A stretch of DNA of 64,000 nt from PALSA-612 sp963704335 (GTDB lineage: Bacteria > Actinomycetota > Thermoleophilia > Gaiellales > Gaiellaceae): the NCBI GenBank assembly GCA_963704335.1, contig OY969889.1, positions 2,356,001 through 2,420,000 of the forward strand. The letters are read 5' to 3'. Of the stretch, positions 30,529 through 39,117 are shown piece after piece; position 1 is the stretch's first letter, and each line of letters begins with the position of its first letter. The position numbers were made by a program, and so were the translations under genes. Under the pieces are notes generated by a model. That model worked only from the letters and a program-made list of their open reading frames with translations, did not search any database and was not told where the DNA came from.

Positions 30529-31324
30529 GCAGCAGCTTCTCGAGGCGGCCGTCGGCGATGGCGAGGCCGACGACGACCATCACAGCGAGGTATGCGACGT
30601 GGACGAGCGTGACCCAGCCCACGGAGCCCAGCGTCAGGGCTCGCAGCAGCTCGACGCCGTGGTACAGCGGCGTCAGCGGGACGATCCACTGCGCCGCCGC
30701 CGGGTAGTCCGAGAGCGGCACGAACGTCGCCGAGAAGAGAAAGAGCGGCAGCGTCACGAGCTCGATCATCGAGAAGTCTGCCCACGAGCGCATGAACGTG
30801 ACCCCGATCAGGCCGACGGCAGCAAAAGCGGCGCCCACTAGGACAGCCGCCGGAACGGCCAGCACGGCCCACCACGACCCGACGAGCCCCATCGCGAGCA
30901 TTACCACGACAAAGGCGCCCGCGTAGACGCCTCCGCGAATGAGCGCGTAGATCAGCTCACCGAGCGCCACGTCGCGGATGCCGAGCGGCGTGGCGAGAAC
31001 CCCGTCGTACGTCTTCATCCACTTGAGCTTCGCGAATACGTTGATCGTCGACTCGAAGACGGCGCCGTTCATCGCCGAGGCCGCGAGCATCGCCGGGGCG
31101 ACGAACTCCTTGTACGGGACGAGCTCACCGCCGTAGCTCACGTCGCCGACGAGCGCGCCGACACCCAGGCCGATTCCGAGGAGGAAGAACACGGGCTCGA
31201 AGAAGCCGGAGACGAAAAGCAGCCAGCTGCGGCGGCCCACGACCATGTTGCGGTAGACGAGGCGTCCCGCGAGCGGGCCCCAGAGCGGGATGCTGCGCCG
31301 CGGTGGCGCGGCGATCGTGCTCAC
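30521..31324 (-). CDS. ABC-2 type transporter permease
   Basis: A 267-residue membrane protein of about six helices in the ABC-2 (DrrB/NodJ) family: 'GPLAGRLVYRNMVVGRRSWL', 'FFEPVFFLLGIGLGVGALVG', 'ATFVPLSDYPAAAQWIVPLT' and 'PLYHGVELLRAL', which is the conserved ABC-2 signature near the end. It forms an exporter with the adjoining permease (31321-32121) and the ATPase (32111-33067). The GTG start at 31324 overlaps the stop of the upstream permease (GTGA). The likely substrate is a lipid, antibiotic or polysaccharide; this is not resolved. Confidence 0.9.
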   Translation of the reverse strand: MSTIAAPPRRSIPLWGPLAGRLVYRNMVVGRRSWLLFVSGFFEPVFFLLGIGLGVGALVGDVSYGGELVPYKEFVAPAMLAASAMNGAVFESTINVFAKLKWMKTYDGVLATPLGIRDVALGELIYALIRGGVYAGAFVVVMLAMGLVGSWWAVLAVPAAVLVGAAFAAVGLIGVTFMRSWADFSMIELVTLPLFLFSATFVPLSDYPAAAQWIVPLTPLYHGVELLRALTLGSVGWVTLVHVAYLAVMVVVGLAIADGRLEKLLLK

Positions 31325-32121
31325 GAGAGCAGCCTTCGTGAGATGAACCGGACGGCGAGCACCGAGCCGACGATCGTGATCGCGGCCAGGTACGCGACGT
31401 GGCCGAGCGTCGAGAGCGCCTCGATGTCGCCCGTGGCGAGGTCGCGGCAGAGCGAGACGCCGTGCCACAGAGGTGTCGCCCAGGCAATCGGCTCCAGCCA
31501 GTCGGGCAGGTTTTCGATCGGGAAGAACGTGCCCGAGAACAGGAAGATGGGGAGGAGGGCGAAGCGGAAGACGGCCGTCATTGCTGCGTGGTCCTCGATG
31601 CCTCCTGCGAGCGCGGCCATCGGAGCGGCAAACGCGAGGCCGCAGAAAACAGCTGCCAGCGGCGTCAGCGCGGCCAGCGGTGAGAGGAAGGCGCCGGCAA
31701 TTGCCGCCACGCAGGCGAACAGGGTCGCGGCGGCGAAGATGCGCGCCGCCGCCCACGAGAGCAGGCCGCTGTACAGCTCGCGCACGCGAACTGGGGTGGC
31801 CACGACGGCGTGATACGTCTTCGCCCACCGGAGACCGGCCATCACCGGGAAGCTGCCCTCGTTCGTGCCGACCTGCATGGCGAGTGCGGCAATCAGCCCC
31901 GGGGCGACAAACTCGAGATACGTCAGCCCGCCGAGATCGGCATCCGCGTCGTCGACGAGCTCGCCCAAGAGGATCCCCATCGCCACGAGGAAGAAGATGG
32001 GGTTGAGCAGACCGGTCGTGATCGTGGCGCGCCAGACGCGGCGGTACGACCTCGCGTACCACCAGAACACCGCCGCCGACTGCTCGGCGTGGTTGGGGAC
32101 GGTGGCGGGGCTAGTCGACAA
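31321..32121 (-). CDS. ABC-2 type transporter permease (second subunit)
   Basis: A 266-residue permease paralogous to its downstream neighbour. It opens 'FWWYARSYRRVWRATITTGL' followed by 'LNPIFFLVAMGILLGELV', and has the ABC-2 tail 'GTFFPIENLPDWLEPIAWAT' and 'PLWHGVSLCRDL'. Two different permeases and one ATPase give a heteromeric exporter. The start is TTG 32121, which lies 8 nt inside the end of the ATPase gene (11-nt overlap), so the three genes are tightly co-translated. Confidence 0.9.
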   Translation of the reverse strand: MSTSPATVPNHAEQSAAVFWWYARSYRRVWRATITTGLLNPIFFLVAMGILLGELVDDADADLGGLTYLEFVAPGLIAALAMQVGTNEGSFPVMAGLRWAKTYHAVVATPVRVRELYSGLLSWAAARIFAAATLFACVAAIAGAFLSPLAALTPLAAVFCGLAFAAPMAALAGGIEDHAAMTAVFRFALLPIFLFSGTFFPIENLPDWLEPIAWATPLWHGVSLCRDLATGDIEALSTLGHVAYLAAITIVGSVLAVRFISRRLLS

Positions 32122-33067
32122 GCGTCCGCCCTGTCAGCGTGAGGAAGACATCCTCGAGCGTGCTGCGGCGAACGAGGATGCTGTCCGGCTCGACGCCGCG
32201 CTCGTGGACTTCGCGGACCGCTGCCTCCCCGTCTTCCGTGTCGACCAGGATGCGGTCGGGCAGCACCTCGAGGCGGGCACCGAGCCCTTCGAGCTTCTTC
32301 TCGACGCCGTCGCGCGAGCCGTCGACGAAACGCAGCTCGACCACCTCGCGCTCGACGTGCTTGTCGATCAGCTGCCTGGGAGAGCCCTCGGCGACGATCT
32401 TGCCCTGGTCCATGATCACCAACCGGTCACACAGCTGCTCGGCCTCGTCCATGTAGTGCGTGGTGAGGACGAGAGTGACTCCCTGGCTCTTCAATCGGTA
32501 GAGGCGATCCCAAAGAGCGTGACGTGCTTGTGGATCCAGCCCGGTCGTCGGCTCGTCGAGGAGAATCAGGTCGGGGTCGTTGATGAGCGAACGGGCGATC
32601 GTCAGCCGGCGCTTCATCCCGCCCGAAAGATGCTCGACGCGCGCCCCGCGCCGGTCGGCCAGCTGCACGAACTCGAGCAGCTCGGCCGCCCGCTGGCGGA
32701 CATCGCGCGAGGGGATTCCGAAATACCGGCCGTAGACGAGCAGGTTCTCGAACACCGTGAGCTCGAGGTCGAGATTGTCTTCCTGCGGAACGACTCCGAG
32801 CCGCTGGCGGATCCTCGGGCCGTCGGTCTCTGGATCGAGGTCGAAGATCGAAAGCTCTCCGCCGCCGCGCGGGGAGACGGCGCCGATCATACGCATCGTG
32901 GACGTCTTTCCCGCACCGTTTGGGCCGAGGAACCCGAAGGTCTCGCCCGGCTGGACGCTGAAGTCGATTCCGTCGACCGCGACGAGCTCGCCGAAGCGTT
33001 TCTGGAGGTTGCGGGCGACGACAGGAGGCGCTGCGCTCACGATGTTCCACGCTAGCGAAATGCTCAT
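32111..33067 (-). CDS. ABC transporter ATP-binding protein (DrrA-like)
   Basis: A 318-residue ATPase for the two ABC-2 permeases. Walker A is 'GPNGAGKTSTMRMIG', the Q-loop 'VVPQEDNLD', the signature 'EHLSGGMKRRLTIA', Walker B 'LILLDEPTTGLDPQ', and the switch His 'TTHYMDEAEQLC'. The C-terminal about 80 residues match the extra domain of DrrA/NodI-type exporters ('LVDTEDGEAAVREVHERGVE', 'STLEDVFLTLTGR'). The ATG at 33067 was chosen; the frame continues 18 codons upstream into the promoter region of the next gene, which is unlikely to be coding. Confidence 0.92.
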   Translation of the reverse strand: MSISLAWNIVSAAPPVVARNLQKRFGELVAVDGIDFSVQPGETFGFLGPNGAGKTSTMRMIGAVSPRGGGELSIFDLDPETDGPRIRQRLGVVPQEDNLDLELTVFENLLVYGRYFGIPSRDVRQRAAELLEFVQLADRRGARVEHLSGGMKRRLTIARSLINDPDLILLDEPTTGLDPQARHALWDRLYRLKSQGVTLVLTTHYMDEAEQLCDRLVIMDQGKIVAEGSPRQLIDKHVEREVVELRFVDGSRDGVEKKLEGLGARLEVLPDRILVDTEDGEAAVREVHERGVEPDSILVRRSTLEDVFLTLTGRTLVD

Positions 33068-33080
33068 CGCACGCTTCGAC

Positions 33081-33109
33081 TTGACAACCGGCCGGACGTG
33101 TGACAGATT
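33081..33109 (+). promoter_or_regulatory. Candidate sigma-70-type promoter of the pectinacetylesterase-like gene
   Basis: TTGACA at 33081-33086 matches the -35 consensus. CAGATT at 33104-33109, 17 nt away, is a partial -10. The expected start of transcription near 33116 lies upstream of the hairpin at 33123-33148 and of the GTG at 33166. Confidence 0.4.
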
Positions 33110-33122
33110 CCCTCTCGCCAAG

Positions 33123-33160
33123 TCCCGCGGATCTTCGGATCAGCGGGATTTGGCATTTTT
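33123..33160 (+). promoter_or_regulatory. Leader hairpin followed by a T-rich run
   Basis: TCCCGC (33123-33128) pairs with GCGGGA (33143-33148). Inside is a second stem GATC-TTCG-GATC, and TTTGGCATTTTT follows. It lies between the promoter candidate and the start of the gene at 33166, in the position of an attenuator, although it could also end transcription of something upstream. Confidence 0.45.
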
Positions 33161-33165
33161 AGTGG

Positions 33166-34200
33166 GTGAGTTTGAGAGGCCTCCTGATTCCGGTGCTTGC
33201 CCTCCTCGTCCTCGTTCCCTCCGCGAACGGCGCTCGCGACGGCGAAACCAGCCGGGTAGCAACCGGCGACTGGCAGCGCATCGAGCCCGGCGGCGCGACG
33301 CGCTGCGCCCGCGGTGGCGCGTACGCATTCTGGATTCGCCGGGGCGATCCGAAGAAGCTCCTCGTCTTCTTCCAGGGAGGGGGCGGCTGCTTCGATACGA
33401 GGACCTGCGCACCCGGAAGCGTGTGGTTCGACGACCGTGTGAACGCGTTCGACGATCCGTCATTGCGCGGCGTCGGCATCCTCGACCTGGAGAGCGCCGA
33501 CAACCCTTTCCGCGACTACTCGGTCGTCTACATCCCGTCGTGCACCGGGGACGTCCACACCGGCACGCGCGTCGTCGAGTACGGCCCGTACCGCGTGCAC
33601 CAGAAGGGGTTCTTCAACGCGCGGGCGGCTCTCACGCGGGCGTACCGCGAGTTCCCGACTCCCGCGACGGTCTTCGTGACCGGCTGCAGCGCGGGCAGCG
33701 TGGGCTCGGCGTTCCACGCGGACTCGATCATCAAGCGCTACCCACGGGCACGCGTCACGCAGGTCGGCGACTCGCTGGCCTTCGTCTATCACCGCCCGAT
33801 CAGCCTCGCGTCCTGGGGAACGCACACGCGCTTCCCGTCGTGGTTCAGGCCGGCCCGCGCGAACGGGCGCTGGACCATGACCGAGTTCGTGACGGCCCTG
33901 GCCAGGAATCACCCGCGCCGGACGTTCGCGCGTTTCAACCACGCGCGGGACGGCGTGCAGACCCAGTTCTACGTTGCGGTCGGCGGCCGGGCGGACGGAT
34001 TCGAGCCGCGACTACGCACGGCAGAGCGGACCCTGAAGAAGCTGCCGAACTACCGCTCCTATCTCGCGTGCGGGACGGAGCACTGCGCGTTCGACCGCTC
34101 CACGTTCTACTCCGTCACGACCGGCGGCGTTCGCCTGCGTGACTGGGTCGCCGACCTGGCGCACGGCCGGAACGTCGACTGCCCTGAATGCAAGCGCTGA
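33166..34200 (+). CDS. Secreted pectinacetylesterase/NOTUM-family hydrolase
   Basis: A 344-residue exported esterase. The N-terminus is a signal peptide ('LLIPVLALLVLVPSANGA'). Family signatures follow: 'LLVFFQGGGGCFDTRTC', 'YIPSCTGDVHTG', the nucleophile motif 'VTGCSAGSVGSAFHAD' (Gly-x-Ser-x-Gly context), and a C-terminal 'GTEHCAFDRSTFY' providing the likely His. The plant, animal (NOTUM) and bacterial members cleave acyl esters from polysaccharides or proteins; the bacterial substrates are largely unknown. The GTG start gives an intact signal peptide. It is divergent from the ABC exporter with a 98-nt spacer containing a promoter candidate and a hairpin. Confidence 0.87.
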   Translation: MSLRGLLIPVLALLVLVPSANGARDGETSRVATGDWQRIEPGGATRCARGGAYAFWIRRGDPKKLLVFFQGGGGCFDTRTCAPGSVWFDDRVNAFDDPSLRGVGILDLESADNPFRDYSVVYIPSCTGDVHTGTRVVEYGPYRVHQKGFFNARAALTRAYREFPTPATVFVTGCSAGSVGSAFHADSIIKRYPRARVTQVGDSLAFVYHRPISLASWGTHTRFPSWFRPARANGRWTMTEFVTALARNHPRRTFARFNHARDGVQTQFYVAVGGRADGFEPRLRTAERTLKKLPNYRSYLACGTEHCAFDRSTFYSVTTGGVRLRDWVADLAHGRNVDCPECKR

Positions 34201-34211
34201 CCGAAGCCCGC

Positions 34212-34808
34212 TCAGCCGCGCTGTACGAGCTGCGCCTGCAGCTGCCCGACGTAGCGGGCGAGATCTTCTTCTTTGCGGCTCAGACGCTCGTCGAGCTCGA
34301 CTAGCTCAGCCGCACGTGCCTCGATGCGGTCCTCGCGGAGAGTGAACGCTCCTTCGAGCTCGATCTCCCGCCGCTCGACGCGCTCCTCGCGCTCCTCGAG
34401 CTCGCGCATTCGCTCGTGAATCGTGCTCTCCATCTGGGCGAGCTTCCGCTCACGGCGCTCGACGTCCGCAGTGCCTGCGTCCACCAGTCCCTCGGCACCG
34501 CTGAGGGCGCGTTCCCGCCGGATGACGTCTGCCTCGCGCCTGAACATCTCCGTTTCCGTTGGTGTCAACCGTGGCACGCTGGGCGGAGGCTGAGCAAGCG
34601 GCGCAGCCTCCGGCGGAGCGAGCTCGCCGGCGCTGGGCTCGAACGGCGTCTCCGGCGTCGCCTCGGCGAGGCGTTGGGTTGGCGCGACGCGCTCGGAAGG
34701 ACCGAAGACCTCGATTCGCAGCAGTGAGTCCCGGTCGGGAGCCGCGGGCTGCTCGTGCGAAGGCTCGATCACATGTGTGGCATCGTGCGTGGGCGGCGCT
34801 ACGCCCAT
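34212..34808 (-). CDS. Coiled-coil protein, unknown
   Basis: A 198-residue protein with a proline- and alanine-rich N-terminal half ('PSAGELAPPEAAPLAQPPPS') and a charged helical C-terminal half. The latter ('RKLAQMESTIHERMRELEER', continuing 'EERVERREIELEG') is predicted by eye to form a continuous coiled coil from about residue 90 to 195. There are no TM segments and no recognised domain. Its role could be structural or scaffold. It is convergent with the esterase gene, with an 11-nt gap, and divergent from the small gene at 34873. Confidence 0.7.
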   Translation of the reverse strand: MGVAPPTHDATHVIEPSHEQPAAPDRDSLLRIEVFGPSERVAPTQRLAEATPETPFEPSAGELAPPEAAPLAQPPPSVPRLTPTETEMFRREADVIRRERALSGAEGLVDAGTADVERRERKLAQMESTIHERMRELEEREERVERREIELEGAFTLREDRIEARAAELVELDERLSRKEEDLARYVGQLQAQLVQRG

Positions 34809-34845
34809 CCCTCACATGAGGCATCCGGGAAGCCTGGGATAGTGG

Positions 34846-34860
34846 CTAACGGCGCGTTAG
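34846..34860. promoter_or_regulatory. Inverted repeat, possible operator
   Basis: CTAACG-GCG-CGTTAG is a perfect 6-bp inverted repeat in the divergent spacer of the coiled-coil gene and the 72-residue gene. It follows a -10-like GATAGT at 34838-34843. A second short palindrome (CCTCA-CA-TGAGG) lies at 34810-34821. Regulation is inferred from position only. Confidence 0.3.
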
Positions 34861-34872
34861 GATGGCTTTCAC

Positions 34873-35091
34873 GTGCGAACGATCCGCCTGAAGGCCAGGC
34901 TCAGACCGCTCGACGAGGCGGAGGCGTACGCACGCTGTCACGGCGATCGCGGTGCCGACGTGCGCATCGTGCACATCGAACCGCGGCGGCCTCGTTACGA
35001 GACCAACGTCTCGGGCGAAGAGCTCCGTCGCTCGTTCGAGGAACGGCTCGACGCCCGCGAGCGCCTGGCCGAGCCGGCCGGCAGCTCGTAA
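34873..35091 (+). CDS. Small basic protein, unknown
   Basis: A 72-residue protein from GTG 34873, with mixed charge ('MRTIRLKARLRPLDEAEAYA') and a helical C-terminus ('GEELRRSFEERLDARERLA'). The middle contains 'GDRGADVRIVHIEPRRPRYE', which suggests a small alpha/beta fold. I do not recognise it. The stop TAA is 3 nt before the TTG start of the dehydrogenase gene, so the two are probably co-expressed. The regular reading frame and tight spacing support a real gene. Confidence 0.65.
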   Translation: MRTIRLKARLRPLDEAEAYARCHGDRGADVRIVHIEPRRPRYETNVSGEELRRSFEERLDARERLAEPAGSS

Positions 35092-35094
35092 GCC

Positions 35095-35982
35095 TTGCGC
35101 GTCGGCTGGATCGGCACCGGGGTCATGGGCAGCTCCATGTGCGGCCACGTGCTCGACGCGGGCTACTCCGTGACCGTCCACAACAGAACCCGCGAGCGTG
35201 CCGAGCCGCTGCTGGAGCGGGGAGCGACGTGGGCCGCCTCCCCGGCGGACGTGGCCGCCGCCTCGGACGCCGTGTTCTCGATCGTCGGCTACCCGGACGA
35301 CGTGCGCGACGTGATCCTCGGCGAACAGGGCGTTCTCGAGGACGCCGTCCCCGGTTCGGTCATCGTGGACATGACGACGAGCGATCCGTCACTCGCCGTG
35401 GCGATCCACGCCGAGGCCAAAGCGCGCGGCATCGACACGCTCGACGCGCCCGTATCGGGCGGCGACGTGGGCGCCCGCAACGCGACCCTCTCGATCATGG
35501 TCGGCGGGGACGAGGAGCCGATCGAGCGCGTGCGGCCGATCCTCGAGACCATGGGCAAGTCGATCGTCCGCCAGGGCGGACCGGGCGCCGGCCAGCACAC
35601 GAAGATGGTCAACCAGGTGCTGATCGCCACGGGGATGATCGGCGTCTGCGAGGCGCTGCTCTACGGCTACAAGGCAGGCCTCGACCTCGACACGGTGCTG
35701 GAATCCGTCGCCGGCGGCGCCGCCGGCTCGTGGTCGCTGACGAACTACGGTCCGCGCATGCTCGCGGGCGACTTCGCGCCGGGCTTTGTCGTCGATCACT
35801 TCGTAAAGGACATGGGGATCGCCCTCGGCGAGGCGAAGCGGGCAAGGCTCGCGCTACCTGGTCTCGCGCTTGCGGAGCAGCTCTACGTCGCTCTGCAGGC
35901 CCAGGGACACGGCCGCAAGGGCACGCATTCGCTCATCCTCGCGCTTGCGTCGGTTTCGGAAATCGACTGGGAGAGGCGCTAG
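35095..35982 (+). CDS. NAD(P)-dependent beta-hydroxyacid dehydrogenase
   Basis: A 295-residue member of the 3-hydroxyisobutyrate dehydrogenase family. It has the Rossmann 'VGWIGTGVMGSSMCGHVLDA', the substrate loop 'DAPVSGGDVGARNATLSIMV', the catalytic Lys region 'GAGQHTKMVNQVLIATGM', and a C-terminal 'VDHFVKDMGIALGEAKR'. Members act on 3-hydroxyisobutyrate, tartronate semialdehyde, 6-phosphogluconate-like acids or imines; the substrate is open. The TTG start is 3 nt after the small basic protein gene. The stop is 7 nt from the convergent small gene at 35990. Confidence 0.9.
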   Translation: MRVGWIGTGVMGSSMCGHVLDAGYSVTVHNRTRERAEPLLERGATWAASPADVAAASDAVFSIVGYPDDVRDVILGEQGVLEDAVPGSVIVDMTTSDPSLAVAIHAEAKARGIDTLDAPVSGGDVGARNATLSIMVGGDEEPIERVRPILETMGKSIVRQGGPGAGQHTKMVNQVLIATGMIGVCEALLYGYKAGLDLDTVLESVAGGAAGSWSLTNYGPRMLAGDFAPGFVVDHFVKDMGIALGEAKRARLALPGLALAEQLYVALQAQGHGRKGTHSLILALASVSEIDWERR

Positions 35983-35989
35983 CCGCCGG

Positions 35990-36154
35990 CTACGAGTCGC
36001 AGCTGCAGATCTCGTCGCCCACCTTGCCGCGCTCCACCGGGCGGCTGCAACGGCGGCAGATGCGAGGCAGGAGATCGGCCTCGACCAGGAGTGCGCGCAG
36101 CAGGACGACCCAGACCATGGCCCAGGGCAAGAGGAACGAGGTCGACGTCGTCAT
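35990..36154 (-). CDS. Small membrane protein with C-terminal Cys cluster, unknown
   Basis: Possibly 54 residues from ATG 36154 ('MTTSTSFLLPWAMVWVVLLR'), with one hydrophobic helix and a Cys-rich tail. The tail ('ICRRCSRPVERG', 'EICSCDS') has a CxxC and a CxC that could bind zinc. The frame can be extended to ATG 36241, giving 83 residues, but the extension has low-complexity content and would overlap a promoter region. The Cys tail is what argues for a real protein. It is convergent with the dehydrogenase gene. Confidence 0.45.
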   Translation of the reverse strand: MTTSTSFLLPWAMVWVVLLRALLVEADLLPRICRRCSRPVERGKVGDEICSCDS

Positions 36155-36241
36155 CGTCGCCACGAACGCTGTATCGGACGCACGCGGCAAGGAGTTGAGC
36201 CCTGTCCCAGGGGCCAGGCGCAGGGTCGCTAGAATGCTCAC

Positions 36242-36475
36242 GTGAGCCTGGTGTTTGCTGCACTGCTCGCCTGCGCCGTAGCCGCTCTCGTAATCGCCGA
36301 GTGGCCTCGTATCTCGGCCGTGGTGGGGTCGGAGGCGAGAGCACGACGCGACCGGACGCGGCGGAAGTCACAGCTCAAGGTCGTGCGCACCGATCGCGAC
36401 GACTTCGCCGAGAGCGTGCAGCGGGACCTCGATCAGCTACCGACTATCGAGGAGCACGAGCAGCCACACCGCTAG
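36242..36475 (+). CDS. Small single-pass membrane protein, unknown
   Basis: A 77-residue protein from GTG 36242: an N-terminal hydrophobic helix ('LVFAALLACAVAALVIAEW'), then a basic stretch ('ARARRDRTRRKSQLKVVRTD') and a polar acidic tail ('DQLPTIEEHEQPHR'). By the positive-inside rule the tail should be cytoplasmic. I see no recognisable domain. It is divergent from the neighbouring small gene and convergent with the subtilase gene. Confidence 0.6.
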   Translation: MSLVFAALLACAVAALVIAEWPRISAVVGSEARARRDRTRRKSQLKVVRTDRDDFAESVQRDLDQLPTIEEHEQPHR

Positions 36476-36485
36476 GCGCATCGCC

Positions 36486-38941
36486 TTAGCGAACGGTGAT
36501 GGTCTTCCGGAGCGTCGTCGTGTTCGGGAGCACCCCAACGACGCTCTCCGAGTTCTTCGTCTCCTGGAAGTCGGCCACGCTCACCAGCAGGACGTGCTTG
36601 CCGGGGGAGATTCCCTCGAGTGGCACACGGAGACGGGTGGAGCTGAGCTTGAAGACGATGCGCTGACCGTCGATGGCGACGATCACCGACCGGGGATCGA
36701 TGCCGGAGCCGCCGTCGGCAACCGAGAGCACGATCTGCCCCCTGGCCGTAGGCGTCAAGAGCCTGACGCGCGGAGGCGTCGCGTCGTCGATCCACAGCCT
36801 GAACGAGAAAGGCCCTGCAACGGACCGCGAGCGGGTATCGAAGACGAGGTCGTAGGCCCCGGGCGAGGGCCGGTTTGTCGCCACAACCGGGCGCAGCTGG
36901 CCGTACGTGTCTCCGCGGTAGACGTTGACGTCGATGGGTAGCGACGGCACGCCGCCCAGCCGGTTCTCGTCACCCGCGTAGACGATGCGCGGTGAAATGC
37001 TGACGCCCTTGGGCTGCCGCGTGATCCGTACGCCGACGTTTGCGACACCGCGTCCGACGCGCACACGGACGACCTGCTCTGGACCGGGGAGCGAGTTCGA
37101 CACTCCGAGGCCGGCCGGATCGTCCGGATAGCGATACGACGTGACGTTCGCCTTGCCGTTACGGGTGTTTCCTTGGTAGCGCCCCTGCTTCGTCAAAACG
37201 CGCGCGGGTGGACCCAGCTGCACGCGTGTCGTCCTCAGCCAGAGCGGGATGCGCCGCGTGGCGTTGCCGCGCTGGAGGATCACGAAGCCGGTCAGGTCTT
37301 GTTCGGTAGCCGTCTGCTCCGCTTCGGCGACCACCTCGAAACGGCCGGGCACGCTGACCGTGGAGGGAACCGTGAGCTTCGCGCCGCCTGGTGAGGCCTG
37401 CAGGCGGAGCGAGACGTTCCACGATCCGGCGCCGCCTCCGGCGTCGGTGACGTCCACCGGGACGCGCCGGGTCGTCCCGACGCGGAGGAGCCCCAACGAC
37501 ACAACGGAGGGCTTGACGAAGACGAGCGGGTTGTCCGCGGCCGGCAGGTTGACGAGCCCGCCGCCCTCGCGTGTCGTCATTGTCTCCCCGTCGGTTTCGG
37601 CATCGAGCACCGGCCTGCCCGTCTGTACGAGCGCGGACGTGACCTGATCGACCGTCCACGCCGGGTGCTGTTGTAGGAGCAGCGCCACGGCTCCCGCCAC
37701 ATGCGGGGATGCCATGCTCGTGCCGCTGAACGACGCCCACGTGCCGTCTCGTTCTGGCACCGACGAGAGGATCGACGCTCCGGGCGCGGAGACCTCTGGC
37801 TTCATGCGTAGGGACATGGAGGTAGGCCCGGACGACGAGAACCCTGCCAGCACGTCCGACTTCGTGACGGCGGCGACGGTAATCGCCCGGGAGGCGGTCC
37901 CCGGAGATCCGATCGAGCCGCGGCCAAGATCACCGAACGAGTTGCCCGCAGCTGCGACGGGAACTACGCCGGCGGCCGCTGCGCCGTCCACGGCCTGGTC
38001 GACGACGTTCCTCGCGGGATCGGTCTCGGACTCGCCGAACGACATGTTGATGACGTCCATCCCATCGCGCACGGCAGCCTCGATGCCGGCAATCACCTCA
38101 CCGGCGTTGTCGATGAGCCCGAAGTTGCTCGGCGTGCTGAGGACCTTGTAGTTGCCGATGTACGCCCGCGGGGCGCTTCCCGACAGTGCCCCGCGGCCCT
38201 CTACTGGAGCCGACGTGCGGTTGCCGGCGGCGATGCCCGCCACATGCGTGCCGTGCTGGGACTGGAGCGGATCGAACGGCGAGCGCGCGTGGCGCCACGT
38301 GGTGGTCGCCGGTGCGAAGGCGCGGGCCGCGATCACTTTCGGGGTCGTGAAGCCGGCCTGGCCCTTCGGGAAGCCTGCCGGGTAGCTGTAGCCCGCCGGG
38401 TTGAAGAACGGGTGTGTCTGGTTGACACCGTCGTCGATGACGCCGATCTTCACGCCCTGACCCGCAGTCGGAAGCGACGGCCCACCCCAGAGGTCGTCGG
38501 CGCCGATCAACTCTGGCCCGCGGTCGAGCGAGACGCCGAAGCTGCCGCCGACGTGAACCTTCCGCACTCCGGTGATTGCCGAAAGGAGCGGTACGTCGCG
38601 TGGAGAGAGCTTGACGGCCAGGCCGTTGAGGACGACCGCGTACCGCCAGCGGACCGTCGCGGATGGAATGCGGGCGCGGATGCGTCGCTCGACCGCCAGC
38701 CGCTCGCGCTCGCAGTTCCGCGAGATAGCCACGGCTCGTGGGGGAGTCGAGATCAAGGCGGCGCCGCTTGGCGGCCGACGAAAGCACACGGCTCGTCTGC
38801 ACGGCCTGCGCGAGCGCCGGGGCTTCCAGGGTCACGACCACCTGCGTCGTCGCGGGCGCCGAAGCGAAGGCCGGCGCCGCGACGCTGAGCGCCAGCGCAG
38901 CAGATGACGAGGAGAAGGGGCGCTCGCACGTCCCGCCTCAT
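36486..38941 (-). CDS. Secreted subtilisin-like serine protease with two apparent frameshifts near the 5' end
   Basis: A large exported S8 peptidase. The main frame (stop at 36486) has the catalytic Asp ('IGVIDDGVNQTHPF'), His ('HGTHVAGIAAGNRTS') and Ser ('FSGTSMASPHVAGAVALLLQ'), followed by about 350 residues of beta-rich C-terminal domains. The N-terminus is spread over two other frames. ATG 38941 gives 'MRRDVRAPLLLVICC'. After skipping one base near 38896 the signal peptide continues 'LALSVAAPAFASAPATTQVV' with an inhibitor-I9-like start ('VVVTLEAPALAQAVQTS'). Skipping a second base near 38705-38712 joins this to the main frame ('ERLAVERRIRARIP'). Repaired, it is about 817 residues. Sequence error and inactivation are both possible. 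tRNA-Leu lies just upstream. Confidence 0.85.
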
Positions 38942-38952
38942 GGTACGGACCT

Positions 38953-38988
38953 CTATGCGGATGAGAGGACTTGAACCTCCACGGGGTT
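38953..38988 (-). repeat. 36-bp repeat, copy in the tRNA-Leu 3' end
   Basis: The 3' end of tRNA-Leu plus three bases beyond it, read on the minus strand, is AACCCCGTGGAGGTTC followed by AAGTCCTCTCATCCGCATAG. The same 36 bases occur on the plus strand at 39056-39091. A slightly shorter copy is at 41511-41546. The copies look like attachment-site remnants of an element that integrates into tRNA-Leu. Confidence 0.85.
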
Positions 38989-39039
38989 TCCCCCACACGG
39001 ACCTGAACCGTGCGCGTCTACCAATTCCGCCACATCCGC
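38956..39039 (-). tRNA. tRNA-Leu (CAG)
   Basis: 84 nt on the minus strand: acceptor GCGGATG/CATCCGC with discriminator A, anticodon stem CACGG/CCGTG with loop TTCAGGT (anticodon CAG), a long variable arm (TGGGGGAAACCCCG), and T arm GGAGG-TTCAAGT-CCTCT. This is the class II layout expected of leucine tRNA. Its 3' end is the target of the integration scar. Confidence 0.95.
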
Positions 39040-39055
39040 TCGGCGAAGCGAAGCG

Positions 39056-39091
39056 AACCCCGTGGAGGTTCAAGTCCTCTCATCCGCATAG
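39056..39091 (+). repeat. 36-bp repeat, inverted copy of the tRNA-Leu 3' end
   Basis: A perfect inverted copy of 38953-38988, 67 nt away from it across the tRNA 5' half. It is in direct orientation to 41511-41546. A further 11-bp inverted repeat (GACGTTTACGG at 39091-39101 with CCGTAAACGTC at 39123-39133) follows and overlaps the end of the integrase remnant, as in phage attachment regions. Confidence 0.85.
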
Positions 39092-39117
39092 ACGTTTACG
39101 GCGGTTTCAGTCCGCAA

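Noticed and set aside
29508..30707. 399-residue plus-strand frame across the thioesterase gene
   Set aside because: It is an Arg-rich shadow of the thioesterase and the end of the ABC permease gene.
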